Below are positions 55,080 through 62,778 of a stretch of DNA of 64,000 bases, one piece after another. The stretch comes from Planctomycetota bacterium (GTDB lineage Bacteria; Planctomycetota; Planctomycetia; Gemmatales; HRBIN36), in the NCBI GenBank assembly GCA_014584395.1, contig JACTMY010000010.1, positions 1 through 64,000 of the forward strand, written 5' to 3'. Made by a program: the position numbers and the translations under genes. The notes under the pieces are model-generated. The model had not been told where the DNA came from and did no database searches. It saw only the letters and a list, made by a program, of their open reading frames with translations. Position 1 is the first letter of the stretch. Each line of letters opens with the position of its first letter.

Positions 55080-55098
55080 CCGCACAGTTCCTGTGCGG
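55080..55098. promoter_or_regulatory. Palindrome at enhancer distance from both sigma-54 promoters
   Basis: CCGCACAG-TTC-CTGTGCGG is a perfect 8+8 bp inverted repeat. Another half-site CCGCACA follows at 55102-55108. It lies about 92 bases upstream of the -24 element of the NXR-like operon and about 122 bases upstream of that of the copper-protein gene. That is the usual range for NtrC-type activator sites. It is the best candidate upstream activating sequence for the response regulator at 56244-57707. Confidence 0.55.
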
Positions 55099-55191
55099 GT
55101 TCCGCACACTGGACGTGGGCTTTGACTCATCGGTTGGGCTAACCAATGGATCGGATGTCGCCAAAACAAATCGGTCTGATGGATTCGTAAG

Positions 55192-55208
55192 AGGTCACAT
55201 TGTGACCT
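55192..55208. promoter_or_regulatory. Palindromic operator candidate next to the copper-protein promoter
   Basis: AGGTCAC-ATT-GTGACCT is a perfect 7+7 bp inverted repeat ending 12 bases before the -24 GG of the plus-strand sigma-54 promoter. It is too close for a classical enhancer, so it may bind a different regulator (for example a CRP/FNR-like or GntR-like protein) or a repressor. Identity unknown. Confidence 0.45.
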
Positions 55209-55217
55209 GGTCAAGGA

Positions 55218-55235
55218 TTGGCATGGAAACTGCAA
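55218..55235 (+). promoter_or_regulatory. Sigma-54 (-24/-12) promoter of the copper-protein gene
   Basis: TTGGCATGGAAACTGCAA has GG and GC 10 bases apart and matches the sigma-54 consensus well. It lies about 75 bases before the ATG at 55311 and is divergent from the NXR-like operon promoter at 54973-54990. Confidence 0.7.
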
Positions 55236-55310
55236 TATTCATTTCAGCAGAACAAAGGTGTATGGCTTGAGATGGTTTCATTCAGCAACATTGAAAGTGA
55301 GGGGCCGATC

Positions 55311-56078
55311 ATGTTACGAACCGCAATAAGACGGATGGGACATGTCTTGGGAGTGACGGGAGTCATCCTTGCCGTGAGTCTGATGCCGCTGCAAGCAACC
55401 ATGCCCATGGCGGATGGCTGGGGCACGATCAAGGGCCAAATTGTGTATGATGGCACTCCTCCCACCCCGGAACAACTCAAGGTCGACAAGGACACGGATC
55501 ACTGCCTCGCCAAGGGGCCGCTCATGAGTGAAGCCTGGACGGTCGACGCCAAAACCAAGGGGGTTAAGTGGGCGGCCGTTTTTCTCAAGCCAGCGCGGGG
55601 TCAACCCTTGCCGGTTCATGACACTCTCAAGGCCGTCCCCAGCGAACCCGCCTTGCTGGATCAACCTCTTTGTATGTTCTCACCTCATGTCCTGGCCTTA
55701 AGAGAAGGACAAAAGCTGCTCGCCAAGAATCCCGCCCCAATCCCGCACAACGTCATTTTGTCGGGGTTGAGCAACACGGCCAACGTCACGACGCCGGCGG
55801 GGGGTTCCTACGCCTTCAATCTGAACTACGAACCTGGCCCCGTCACTATTAGCTGCGGCGCGCATCCCTGGATGAAAGGGTACGTTTGGGTCTTCAAGCA
55901 TCCTTATTTCGCCATCACCGACGCGGAAGGGCGCTTTGAAATCAAGCTCGCTCCAGCCGGCAAACGTCAATTGGTCTTCTGGCATGAGGTCGCAGGTTAC
56001 TTTCCCGACAAGAATGGACAAATGATCGATGTCACCCCCAATGGCGTGACCGACCTGGGCGTGATTAAAGTCAAGTAA
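55311..56078 (+). CDS. Exported type-1 copper (plastocyanin/cupredoxin-like) protein
   Basis: This encodes 255 residues. A signal peptide (about 1-35) is followed by GWGTIKGQIVYDG. The copper ligands can be read as His146 (PIPHNVIL), Cys182, His185 and Met188 (CGAHPWMKGYV), the classic H...C-x2-H-x2-M type-1 pattern. The C-terminal third (TDAEGRFEIKLAPAGKRQLVFWHE) is a carboxypeptidase-regulatory-like beta domain, as in 'methylamine utilisation' type cupredoxins of planctomycetes. The ATG at 55311 follows GAGGGG; longer in-frame starts lack support. Divergent from the NXR-like operon with a matching sigma-54 promoter, so it is a good candidate periplasmic electron carrier for that enzyme. Confidence 0.85.
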   Translation: MLRTAIRRMGHVLGVTGVILAVSLMPLQATMPMADGWGTIKGQIVYDGTPPTPEQLKVDKDTDHCLAKGPLMSEAWTVDAKTKGVKWAAVFLKPARGQPLPVHDTLKAVPSEPALLDQPLCMFSPHVLALREGQKLLAKNPAPIPHNVILSGLSNTANVTTPAGGSYAFNLNYEPGPVTISCGAHPWMKGYVWVFKHPYFAITDAEGRFEIKLAPAGKRQLVFWHEVAGYFPDKNGQMIDVTPNGVTDLGVIKVK

Positions 56079-56180
56079 ACCCGGTCGGCGTTGGTCTCCG
56101 CATCCCGCCATGATCACAGGTTCATCGATCGTGCCTGATCTGATAAAGTATAGGAAAGGAGCAGATGACTCGCCGCCGCG

Positions 56181-56221
56181 TCCCCTCCCGAGCGTGATGG
56201 CGGGAGGGGATGGCACTTTTT
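56181..56221 (+). terminator. Rho-independent terminator after the copper-protein gene
   Basis: TCCCCTCCCG (56181-56190) and CGGGAGGGGA (56201-56210) form a perfect 10-bp stem with a 10-base loop. TGGCAC and five T follow (56217-56221). It separates the copper-protein gene from the response regulator. Confidence 0.8.
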
Positions 56222-56243
56222 CCTTCAACCGGAAAGCACGGTC

Positions 56244-57707
56244 ATGGTCAGTCCCAAGCCAGAAACGGAAATCGCTTCGACGCCAGCCGTTGAACCGGCT
56301 GGACCGAGGGAAGCGCTTCCCGTTTCAGGCTCGCCGCCGCTGAACCTCCTTCTCATCGACGATGATGATGACTTTCGCGGCATCGTGGCGCGGCGGTTTC
56401 TGCGCCGCGGCCATGAGGTGAACCATTCGGGATCGCCTCTCGAAGCTTTGAGCTGGATCGAACGACAATCCTTCGACGTCATCGTTCTCGACATCTCCAT
56501 GCCCGAGATGGATGGCGTCACGGCCTTGGCCCAAATCAAAAAATTAGCCCCAGAGACGCAAGTGATCATGCTGACGGGCCAGGCCACACTGGAGACGGCG
56601 GTTCGAGCGATGAAGCTGGGCGCCTACGATTATTTGACCAAGCCCTGCGAACTGGCCGAGTTGGAAATGCACGTTCAACGAGCGGCGGAGAAAGCTCGCC
56701 TGGCCAGGGAAAACCGCAATCTGAAAGCGGTCCTGCGCAAGCAAACACCCGCGGTTCAGTTGATAGGCCATTCCTCCGGCCTGCGGCAAGTCATGCACAT
56801 GATTCAACGCGTTGCACCGACTGCCAATGCCGTGCTAATCCTGGGCGAGAGCGGCACGGGCAAGGAGTTGGTCGCGCGCGCCATCCATCAAAGCAGCCCG
56901 CGTTCGGAACAACCCCTGGTCACCGTTAATTGTGCCGCGCTGCAGGACAGCTTGCTGGAAAGCGAATTGTTTGGCCATGAAAAGGGCGCCTTCACCTCCG
57001 CCCAGTCCGCCAAGCCCGGATTATTTGAAGTGGCCAATGCCGGTACGTTGTTTATTGATGAGGTCGGAGAGCTTTCTCCCACCTTGCAAGCCAAACTGCT
57101 CCGCGTTCTTGAAGATGGCCGCATTCGCCGCGTGGGAGCGGTCAAGGAGATTAAAACCGACGTTCGCATCATCGCGGCCACGAATCGCGATCTGGCCAAG
57201 GCCGTCGAGGAAAAACGTTTTCGCGATGACCTCTATTATCGGCTGAACGTCGTGCCCATTGTCGTGCCTCCTCTACGAGAACGACGCGAAGACATTCCCT
57301 TGCTTGTCGAACATTTCCTTAAGCTCAGCCCGGATGGCCCCGCCGCGGTGTCGCCGCAAGCGATGGATGCGCTCACGCGCTATGCCTGGCCTGGCAACGT
57401 CCGGGAACTCAGCAACGTCATCGCTCGAGCCAAGATTCTCGCCGAGGGGCAGCGCATCGAGTTGATGGATCTACCCGACCACGTGGCCAACGCCCAATCC
57501 CTCGCCGATCTGGACGGTTCGACGCCCCCCGTTTCGTCGCCGGCCAATCGATTCGAGGAGAATGAAAGGCAGATCCTTGTCCGTGTCTTGAAACAACACC
57601 ATGGGAACAAGGTGCATGCTGCCGCTGATCTGGGCATCAGCCGGCGCAAGCTCTATCGCTTGTTGGAGAAACATGGTCTGAAAAACACGGAGTGGTCCAA
57701 TCATTGA
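56244..57707 (+). CDS. Sigma-54-dependent response regulator (NtrC family)
   Basis: This encodes 487 residues. A Pro-rich N-terminal extension (about 30 residues) precedes the receiver domain, with acidic pocket LLIDDDDDF, phospho-acceptor Asp83 in VLDISMPEMDG, the Thr in MLTGQ and the Lys in YLTKP. The AAA+ domain has Walker A GESGTGKE, the sigma-54 contact loop GAFTSA (a common variant of GAFTGA), Walker B LFIDEVGEL and YAWPGNVREL. The C-terminal Fis-type helix-turn-helix reads NKVHAAADLGISRRKLYRLLEKHGL. It lies between the copper-protein gene and a globin-coupled kinase, and the two nearby sigma-54 promoters are its likely targets. It overlaps the convergent kinase gene by 7 bases. Confidence 0.93.
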   Translation: MVSPKPETEIASTPAVEPAGPREALPVSGSPPLNLLLIDDDDDFRGIVARRFLRRGHEVNHSGSPLEALSWIERQSFDVIVLDISMPEMDGVTALAQIKKLAPETQVIMLTGQATLETAVRAMKLGAYDYLTKPCELAELEMHVQRAAEKARLARENRNLKAVLRKQTPAVQLIGHSSGLRQVMHMIQRVAPTANAVLILGESGTGKELVARAIHQSSPRSEQPLVTVNCAALQDSLLESELFGHEKGAFTSAQSAKPGLFEVANAGTLFIDEVGELSPTLQAKLLRVLEDGRIRRVGAVKEIKTDVRIIAATNRDLAKAVEEKRFRDDLYYRLNVVPIVVPPLRERREDIPLLVEHFLKLSPDGPAAVSPQAMDALTRYAWPGNVRELSNVIARAKILAEGQRIELMDLPDHVANAQSLADLDGSTPPVSSPANRFEENERQILVRVLKQHHGNKVHAAADLGISRRKLYRLLEKHGLKNTEWSNH

Positions 57708-58936
57708 GGCAAAATGATATGAAAGGCGGTTCCCTCCTGCAGTCGCGACGTGCACCAAATGCGCCCCCCTTGCTCCTCGACGATTTGCCGCACCATGTAA
57801 AGTCCCAACCCGTGGCCCGGCAAATGTTCGTGCTGTTTGAGTCGTCGGAAAGGCGCGAAAATGCGCTGCTGGTCGGCGTCGCTGATCCCCGGGCCGTTGT
57901 CCCCAACGGCCAACTGCACCTGCTGCCCCTCGCCATGGGCCGAGACCCAGATTCGACCAGGGCTTTTATCCATGAATTTCACGGCATTCGAGATGAGGTG
58001 ATACAGCACTTCACGCAGACGAGCCGGGTGGGTAAGCAGATCGGGCATGGTTTCTTGAATTTCAAACTGAATCGGCTCCGTGTCGAAATCCAGGCGGATG
58101 CGCTCCAGGACTTCATCGACCAAGGTGCGCAATTTGACTCGTTGCCGCTGACTTGGTTGCGCCGCGGCTTCGCTCATCGACAGCAATTCATCGATCATGC
58201 CCTTCATGTGGCGCGTGCGGTTCAGGGCGGCCTCGATCAATTGGCGGGCTTCGACAGGCACCGTTTGGCCAAACTCATCGATAAACTCCTCGCAGAAACC
58301 CGAGATCGTCGCCAGGGGCGTTTTGAGATCATGGGAAGCCATGCGGGCGAACTCGCGCAGTTCCGTATTGGACTGCGTGTACAGCGCCAGCGCTTGTCGC
58401 AGGTCCATCGTGGAGCGTGCATAATACGAATCCAAGGTCAAGCCGATGTCCAGCAGAATGTGCTTCATCAGCGAGGCCAACCCCGCTTCGAAGCTGCCCC
58501 GAGCCTCGGGGGGAACGTCGCGAACTTGTTGAAAGGCCAGTTGGATATATTGATTGAATGCCCCCAAGAACCAGGCAGGCTCAATGCCCGCGGCAGCATG
58601 GCGGTCGCCAATGCGGCGCCGCTCGGCCACCCGCGAGCCATCCATCCGCGCATCAAAGAGACTCACAAAATACTGCAATTGGGCTGCTTTCAAACGCTCC
58701 ACCAAACGTTCATCACGCAAGAAAAACGCCGTGGCGGAAAATTGCAGCAAGTGGGCGTAAAACTGGTCGACAAAAGCCCGGTTGACCGCTTCGAAGATCG
58801 GCTTCAGTGCTCGGACACGTTCGACGTCCTCCGAGGTCAACTGCAAAAATGCACACCGTTCGTCAAGCAGCGCTTCATCGGAAAGGTGAATCGTCTCTTC
58901 CGTCGTCGATGCGTCCCAATTTGGCTGATGGCTCAT
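57701..58936 (-). CDS. Globin-coupled sensor histidine kinase
   Basis: This encodes 411 residues. Residues about 20-175 are a protoglobin/globin-sensor domain: LKPIFEAVNRAFVDQFYAHLL, then RRRIGDRHAAAGIEPAWFLGAFNQY, in which His113 is the proximal haem ligand. The dimerisation/phospho-acceptor domain has His202 in MASHDLKTPLATISGF. The HATPase domain has LYHLISNAVKF (N box), VGDNGPGISDAD (G1) and GHGLGLYMVRQIVEEQGG (G2). There are no membrane segments, so it should be a cytosolic sensor of O2, NO or CO. The gene is convergent with the sigma-54 response regulator (stop codons overlap by 7 bases), its probable partner. Confidence 0.92.
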   Translation of the reverse strand: MSHQPNWDASTTEETIHLSDEALLDERCAFLQLTSEDVERVRALKPIFEAVNRAFVDQFYAHLLQFSATAFFLRDERLVERLKAAQLQYFVSLFDARMDGSRVAERRRIGDRHAAAGIEPAWFLGAFNQYIQLAFQQVRDVPPEARGSFEAGLASLMKHILLDIGLTLDSYYARSTMDLRQALALYTQSNTELREFARMASHDLKTPLATISGFCEEFIDEFGQTVPVEARQLIEAALNRTRHMKGMIDELLSMSEAAAQPSQRQRVKLRTLVDEVLERIRLDFDTEPIQFEIQETMPDLLTHPARLREVLYHLISNAVKFMDKSPGRIWVSAHGEGQQVQLAVGDNGPGISDADQQRIFAPFRRLKQHEHLPGHGLGLYMVRQIVEEQGGRIWCTSRLQEGTAFHIILPQ

Positions 58937-59036
58937 AGGATGCTTTCTGACTCATGGCATGAACAGTGAATGAGGTCTCGCGCCGATCAAGTCGACTCGA
59001 TTTCAGGGTATTACTAGCATGTTCAAGGATTTCCTC

Positions 59037-60392
59037 ATGACTTCAATCCATCCCAACGGCTTGGCTCCCCGATCGCTCCGGGCGATCCAGCTTGGAGCAT
59101 GCCTCCTTATCTTAGCGGCCTCGCTTGGCTCGCTGCAAGGCGATGATCTCGAAGCAGAACCGATTCGCTATTCCGAATCGACGCCGCGCAATCTTATCAG
59201 CCGGCTCCAAGAGCGCATCAATGCTGGCACCTTAACGTTGTCCTATGATCCGCAGCGCGGTTACTTGCCCTCGGTGCTCAAAGCCTTGGGAGTCGATCCC
59301 TCCTCGCAAATGTTGGTCTTCTCCAAAACCAGCCTGCAGCGCCATCGCATCGGCCCCAAAACACCACGGGCTCTTTACTTCAACGATGAGGTCTACGTCG
59401 GCTATTGCCATCAAGGGGACGTCATGGAGTTTTCCGCCGTCGATCCGATGCTCGGCACGGTGTTTTACACCTTGGATCAACAAGACCAGCCCAAACCGGT
59501 CTTCCGCAGGCAATGGGATTCTTGCTTGATCTGTCATGGTTCTTCCGCCTTGCAAGGGTATCCTGGCCACTTGGTCCGATCCGTCTATCCCGATTCGCAG
59601 GGTCATCCGATCCTGTCCACCGCCACGTTTCGTACCGATCAGTCCAGCCCCTGGAAGCAACGCTGGGGCGGTTGGTACGTCACCGGCACCAGCGGCCAGC
59701 AATGGCACATGGGGAATCTGATCGTCGAAGATAAACGCCGCGTCGATGCGTCCGATCTAAAACCCAGCAGTCATCGCGCCAAGTTGGATGAATTCTTCGA
59801 CGTGCGTCAACACCTGACGCCGCAGAGCGACGTGGTGGCCTTGATGGTCTTCGAACATCAAACGGAAATGCACAATCGCCTTACCCGTGCCAACTTGCAA
59901 ACCAGGCGCGCCTTGCATGAAGCCAGCGAACTGCGACGCGAGTTAAAATTGCCAGCCCATCATGAATTCGAAAGCACGAACAGCCGCCTGCGTGCCGCGG
60001 GTGAACCCTTGGTAAAATATCTCTTTTTCGTGAAAGAAACGCCATTGGGCGAGCCGATCCAGGGGACGTCCGCGTTCGCCCGCCATTTTCCCGCCGCCGG
60101 TCCGCGTGATGATCTTGGACGTTCGCTCAGGGATTTGGATCTACAAAGGCGGCTGTTCAAATATCCATGCAGTTACTTGATCTATTCGGAAGCCTTTGAC
60201 GCCCTGCCTGAGCCGATGTTGGATTATGTCTATCGCCGCATGAATGAGATCCTGTCAGGCCAAGATCGTTCCCCGGAGTTTGCCCATCTCTCGCCACCGG
60301 ATCGTCGAGCCATACTCGAAATCCTCCTCGCCACCAAGCGAACCATTCCCCCTGTTTGGCGAAAGGCCATGGAAGCGACGTTGCGCCAATGA
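59037..60392 (+). CDS. Exported monohaem c-type protein of the planctomycete 'CxxCH' family
   Basis: This encodes about 451 residues from the ATG at 59037 (AAGGA 8 bases upstream); an in-frame ATG at 59019 lacks such a site. A signal segment (QLGACLLILAASLGSLQG) is followed by the conserved blocks LYFNDEVYVGYCHQGDVMEFSAVDP and TVFYTLDQQ. A haem-binding motif CLICHGSSALQGYPGHLVRSVY lies at about residues 163-167, and RWGGWYVTGTSGQQWHMGNLI follows. This combination recurs in planctomycete and acidobacterial proteins of unknown function. It could relay electrons for the adjacent NXR-like system, but no direct evidence links them. It is divergent from the globin-kinase gene. Confidence 0.75.
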   Translation: MTSIHPNGLAPRSLRAIQLGACLLILAASLGSLQGDDLEAEPIRYSESTPRNLISRLQERINAGTLTLSYDPQRGYLPSVLKALGVDPSSQMLVFSKTSLQRHRIGPKTPRALYFNDEVYVGYCHQGDVMEFSAVDPMLGTVFYTLDQQDQPKPVFRRQWDSCLICHGSSALQGYPGHLVRSVYPDSQGHPILSTATFRTDQSSPWKQRWGGWYVTGTSGQQWHMGNLIVEDKRRVDASDLKPSSHRAKLDEFFDVRQHLTPQSDVVALMVFEHQTEMHNRLTRANLQTRRALHEASELRRELKLPAHHEFESTNSRLRAAGEPLVKYLFFVKETPLGEPIQGTSAFARHFPAAGPRDDLGRSLRDLDLQRRLFKYPCSYLIYSEAFDALPEPMLDYVYRRMNEILSGQDRSPEFAHLSPPDRRAILEILLATKRTIPPVWRKAMEATLRQ

Positions 60393-60577
60393 CGAATTGG
60401 CGGGCATAAAATCCCTCGACCACGAACGGGTCTTGCTTGCGTTCATCCCTATTTCGGGGTTAAATGACTCTACATCGGTCCTGTTGATCAAATGAGGGTA
60501 TTCTGAACCCTTGGCATCAGGTCCGACGACCTTTCTGGTGCGTTCCGTTTATACTTTGTACGAGGAGTCACGATCAC

Positions 60578-60919
60578 ATGACCCCATCCCATGCCAATCA
60601 CGACCATGAACACGGCCCGCAATGCGGCCATACGCCGATTCAACACAATGAACACACGGACTATTTACATGATGGCCATATGCACCATCCAAATGGAAAT
60701 CAGGTCGAGGAACATCGATTGGACGTGAATGCCACGAATCCCGATCAATGCACACCGCAACATCAATGCGGCGAACATGATGCGTCCCATCAGCACGGCC
60801 CCCAATGCGGCCATGAAGCCGTGCCGCATGGGAATCACGTGGATTACATCGTCCAGGGACACTTGCATCATCCGCATGGCGATCATTGCGATGACCACGG
60901 CCCGGTGAAAACAGGCTAA
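60578..60919 (+). CDS. Histidine-rich metal-binding protein with internal duplication
   Basis: This encodes 113 residues, about a quarter His. The sequence is an internal tandem repeat. HEHGPQCGHTPIQHNEHTDYLHDGH-HHPNG (about 11-40) recurs as HQHGPQCGHEAVPHGNHVDYIVQGHLHHPHGDH (about 72-104), linked by a Cys-containing spacer (CTPQHQCGEH). There is no signal peptide. The pattern is seen in small proteins annotated near zinc or copper handling; a Zn/Ni/Cu buffer is plausible. GAGGAG lies before the ATG. It precedes the second AroDE-like gene by 102 bases. Confidence 0.75.
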   Translation: MTPSHANHDHEHGPQCGHTPIQHNEHTDYLHDGHMHHPNGNQVEEHRLDVNATNPDQCTPQHQCGEHDASHQHGPQCGHEAVPHGNHVDYIVQGHLHHPHGDHCDDHGPVKTG

Positions 60920-61021
60920 TTCCGTAAGCGCCGGTTCATCGGCTCGCCAAGCTGTGCCTTGACGGGCCGCCTGTTACGAAGATGCCACCGCCAGTCATTC
61001 GACGAGCCACGACCGTTCTGG

Positions 61022-62524
61022 ATGTCGACCATGATCTGCATTTCCATTGTGCAAGAATCGCGACGGTTCGCATTGGTGGACATGCTCAATGCCGCCCCGC
61101 AATGCGATCTGATGGAAATACGTCTGGACCGCTTTGAAAAAGCGGTTGATCTCAAGGAGTTTCTCAAACGCAAGACCAAACCGGTCATCTTGAGTTGCCG
61201 CCGAGTCCAAGACGGCGGCGATTGGACCGGGTCCGAGCATGAACGCCTCACGCTTCTCCGGCAAGGGATCATCGATCAGGCGGACTATGTCGAAATCGAA
61301 TTAGACGTTGCCGACCAAATCCGCCCTTTCCCCGGCTCCAAACGCGTAATCACCTACACCAACCTCAACGAAACCCCGAACGAGATCGATGAGATTTACG
61401 CCCGGGCTTGTGAAAAGCAGCCCGACGTGGTCAAGCTCATGACCCGGGCGGAAACGCCCGAGGAAGCCTGGCCCTTGGTGCAAATCGTCGCCAAAGCCAC
61501 CGTCCCGACGGTCGTCGTCGGCATCGGCAAACCCGGTCTAATGCTCACCGTCTTGGGACAGCGTTTCGGTGCGCCTTGGGTGTATGCCGCATTGGAAAAA
61601 GGCTTGGAAGCCTATCCGGGACAGCCCTCCGTCCGAGAACTACGAGACATCTATCACCTTGACGCCATCGGCAAGGGCATGCGCTTCATCGGCGTCACGG
61701 GCTTCACACCCGACATGATCGCCCTGACGGCCATGCTCAACGACGGCTTGGCCAAAACCGGCGTAGCCTTGCGTTGTCTGCCTCTCAACGTGGGTTATCT
61801 CAACACCTTTCGCAAAATTCTGGAAGCGGTCAAAGTGCAAGGGGTCGTCGTCGCACCGCCCTTTCAGCGACAGCTTTACGAGATCGCCGGACAGGCGGAC
61901 CCCATGGCGGAAAAATATCGCCAGACCGACTACTTGGGTCTGAACGAGGAGAAACTGTGGCAAGCTTACTATCTATATAGTCGCGCCGCGATGGGCGCCA
62001 TCGAAGCCTTCATCGCCAGAAAGAAGCCCAGCGACAAACCCCTGAAGGGTCGGCTGACGCTCATTGTCGGCTCCGATCAAACGGCGCGCATGTTGGCCTG
62101 GGCCGTGCGCAAACGCGAAGGCGTGCCCATTGTCGCCAGCATGAATCGCGACGTGGCCCATGCCATCGCTGAAGACAATAAGTGTCGTTTTGTCCCATTT
62201 GAAGCGATCTACTCAACGGCCCATGACCTGCTGCTGCTTTGCGGGGAAGCAGACACGGAAGGCATGGAAGAGAAGAACCTTCACTTGCGCGAGAAAGACG
62301 TCCATCCCAATATTTTAAAATCGACCACGACGGTCGTCGATCTGCGCTCCTTCCCTAACCTCACGGGGTTTCACCATGAAGCGGTGATGCGGGGATGCCC
62401 CGTGGTTTCTCCTCATGAAATTCTGCTGCAATACGCCCAACTCTACCTTCGGCTGATCACTGGACGACAATTGGATGCGGAATCGTTCCGGCCTTCCATG
62501 GCCAAGGTTCTTGATGAGTCGTAA
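61022..62524 (+). CDS. AroD-AroE fusion paralogue lacking catalytic residues (probable pseudoenzyme)
   Basis: This encodes 500 residues, collinear with the true AroDE at 13612-15126. In the dehydroquinase part the catalytic His is replaced by Thr113 (VITYTNLNE instead of ISYHNLKE). The Schiff-base Lys (DVVKLM) is kept and GDMGxxSR is lost. In the shikimate dehydrogenase part the Lys of VTIPHK is replaced by Gln (VVAPPFQR), NTD is missing, and the NADP loop GAGGTA reads GSDQTA. Despite this the frame is intact over its whole length, which suggests selection for another function such as regulation or scaffolding. Start: ATG 61022, or 61031 to match the MICxSI start of the paralogue; no clear ribosome-binding site. 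Confidence 0.8.
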   Translation: MSTMICISIVQESRRFALVDMLNAAPQCDLMEIRLDRFEKAVDLKEFLKRKTKPVILSCRRVQDGGDWTGSEHERLTLLRQGIIDQADYVEIELDVADQIRPFPGSKRVITYTNLNETPNEIDEIYARACEKQPDVVKLMTRAETPEEAWPLVQIVAKATVPTVVVGIGKPGLMLTVLGQRFGAPWVYAALEKGLEAYPGQPSVRELRDIYHLDAIGKGMRFIGVTGFTPDMIALTAMLNDGLAKTGVALRCLPLNVGYLNTFRKILEAVKVQGVVVAPPFQRQLYEIAGQADPMAEKYRQTDYLGLNEEKLWQAYYLYSRAAMGAIEAFIARKKPSDKPLKGRLTLIVGSDQTARMLAWAVRKREGVPIVASMNRDVAHAIAEDNKCRFVPFEAIYSTAHDLLLLCGEADTEGMEEKNLHLREKDVHPNILKSTTTVVDLRSFPNLTGFHHEAVMRGCPVVSPHEILLQYAQLYLRLITGRQLDAESFRPSMAKVLDES

Positions 62525-62778
62525 GCCTGTCATCTCGTCCAAGGGAAAATGGCATATAAGAACGCTTGAGCGAGGGGGCGGATGGAGCGCGTCGCAACCG
62601 GCGTGGACAACCCGCGGACTCTCACAACGCTTTCATGACGGGAAAATTCACTCGACTCGAATCCCTACATTTTGTTGCCAGCGGTCAAGTGCTCGTGTAT
62701 TGTGAATGTGCCGTACCGCTCTGCCCGTGGTGCCGAAAGTAAGACGGAACTTGAGCAGCCCTGGAGGTAGGGTGCGCC

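Noticed and set aside
57692-58969. 425-residue plus-strand ORF opposite the kinase
   Set aside because: The minus strand encodes a complete globin-coupled histidine kinase with all boxes; the plus frame is a shadow.
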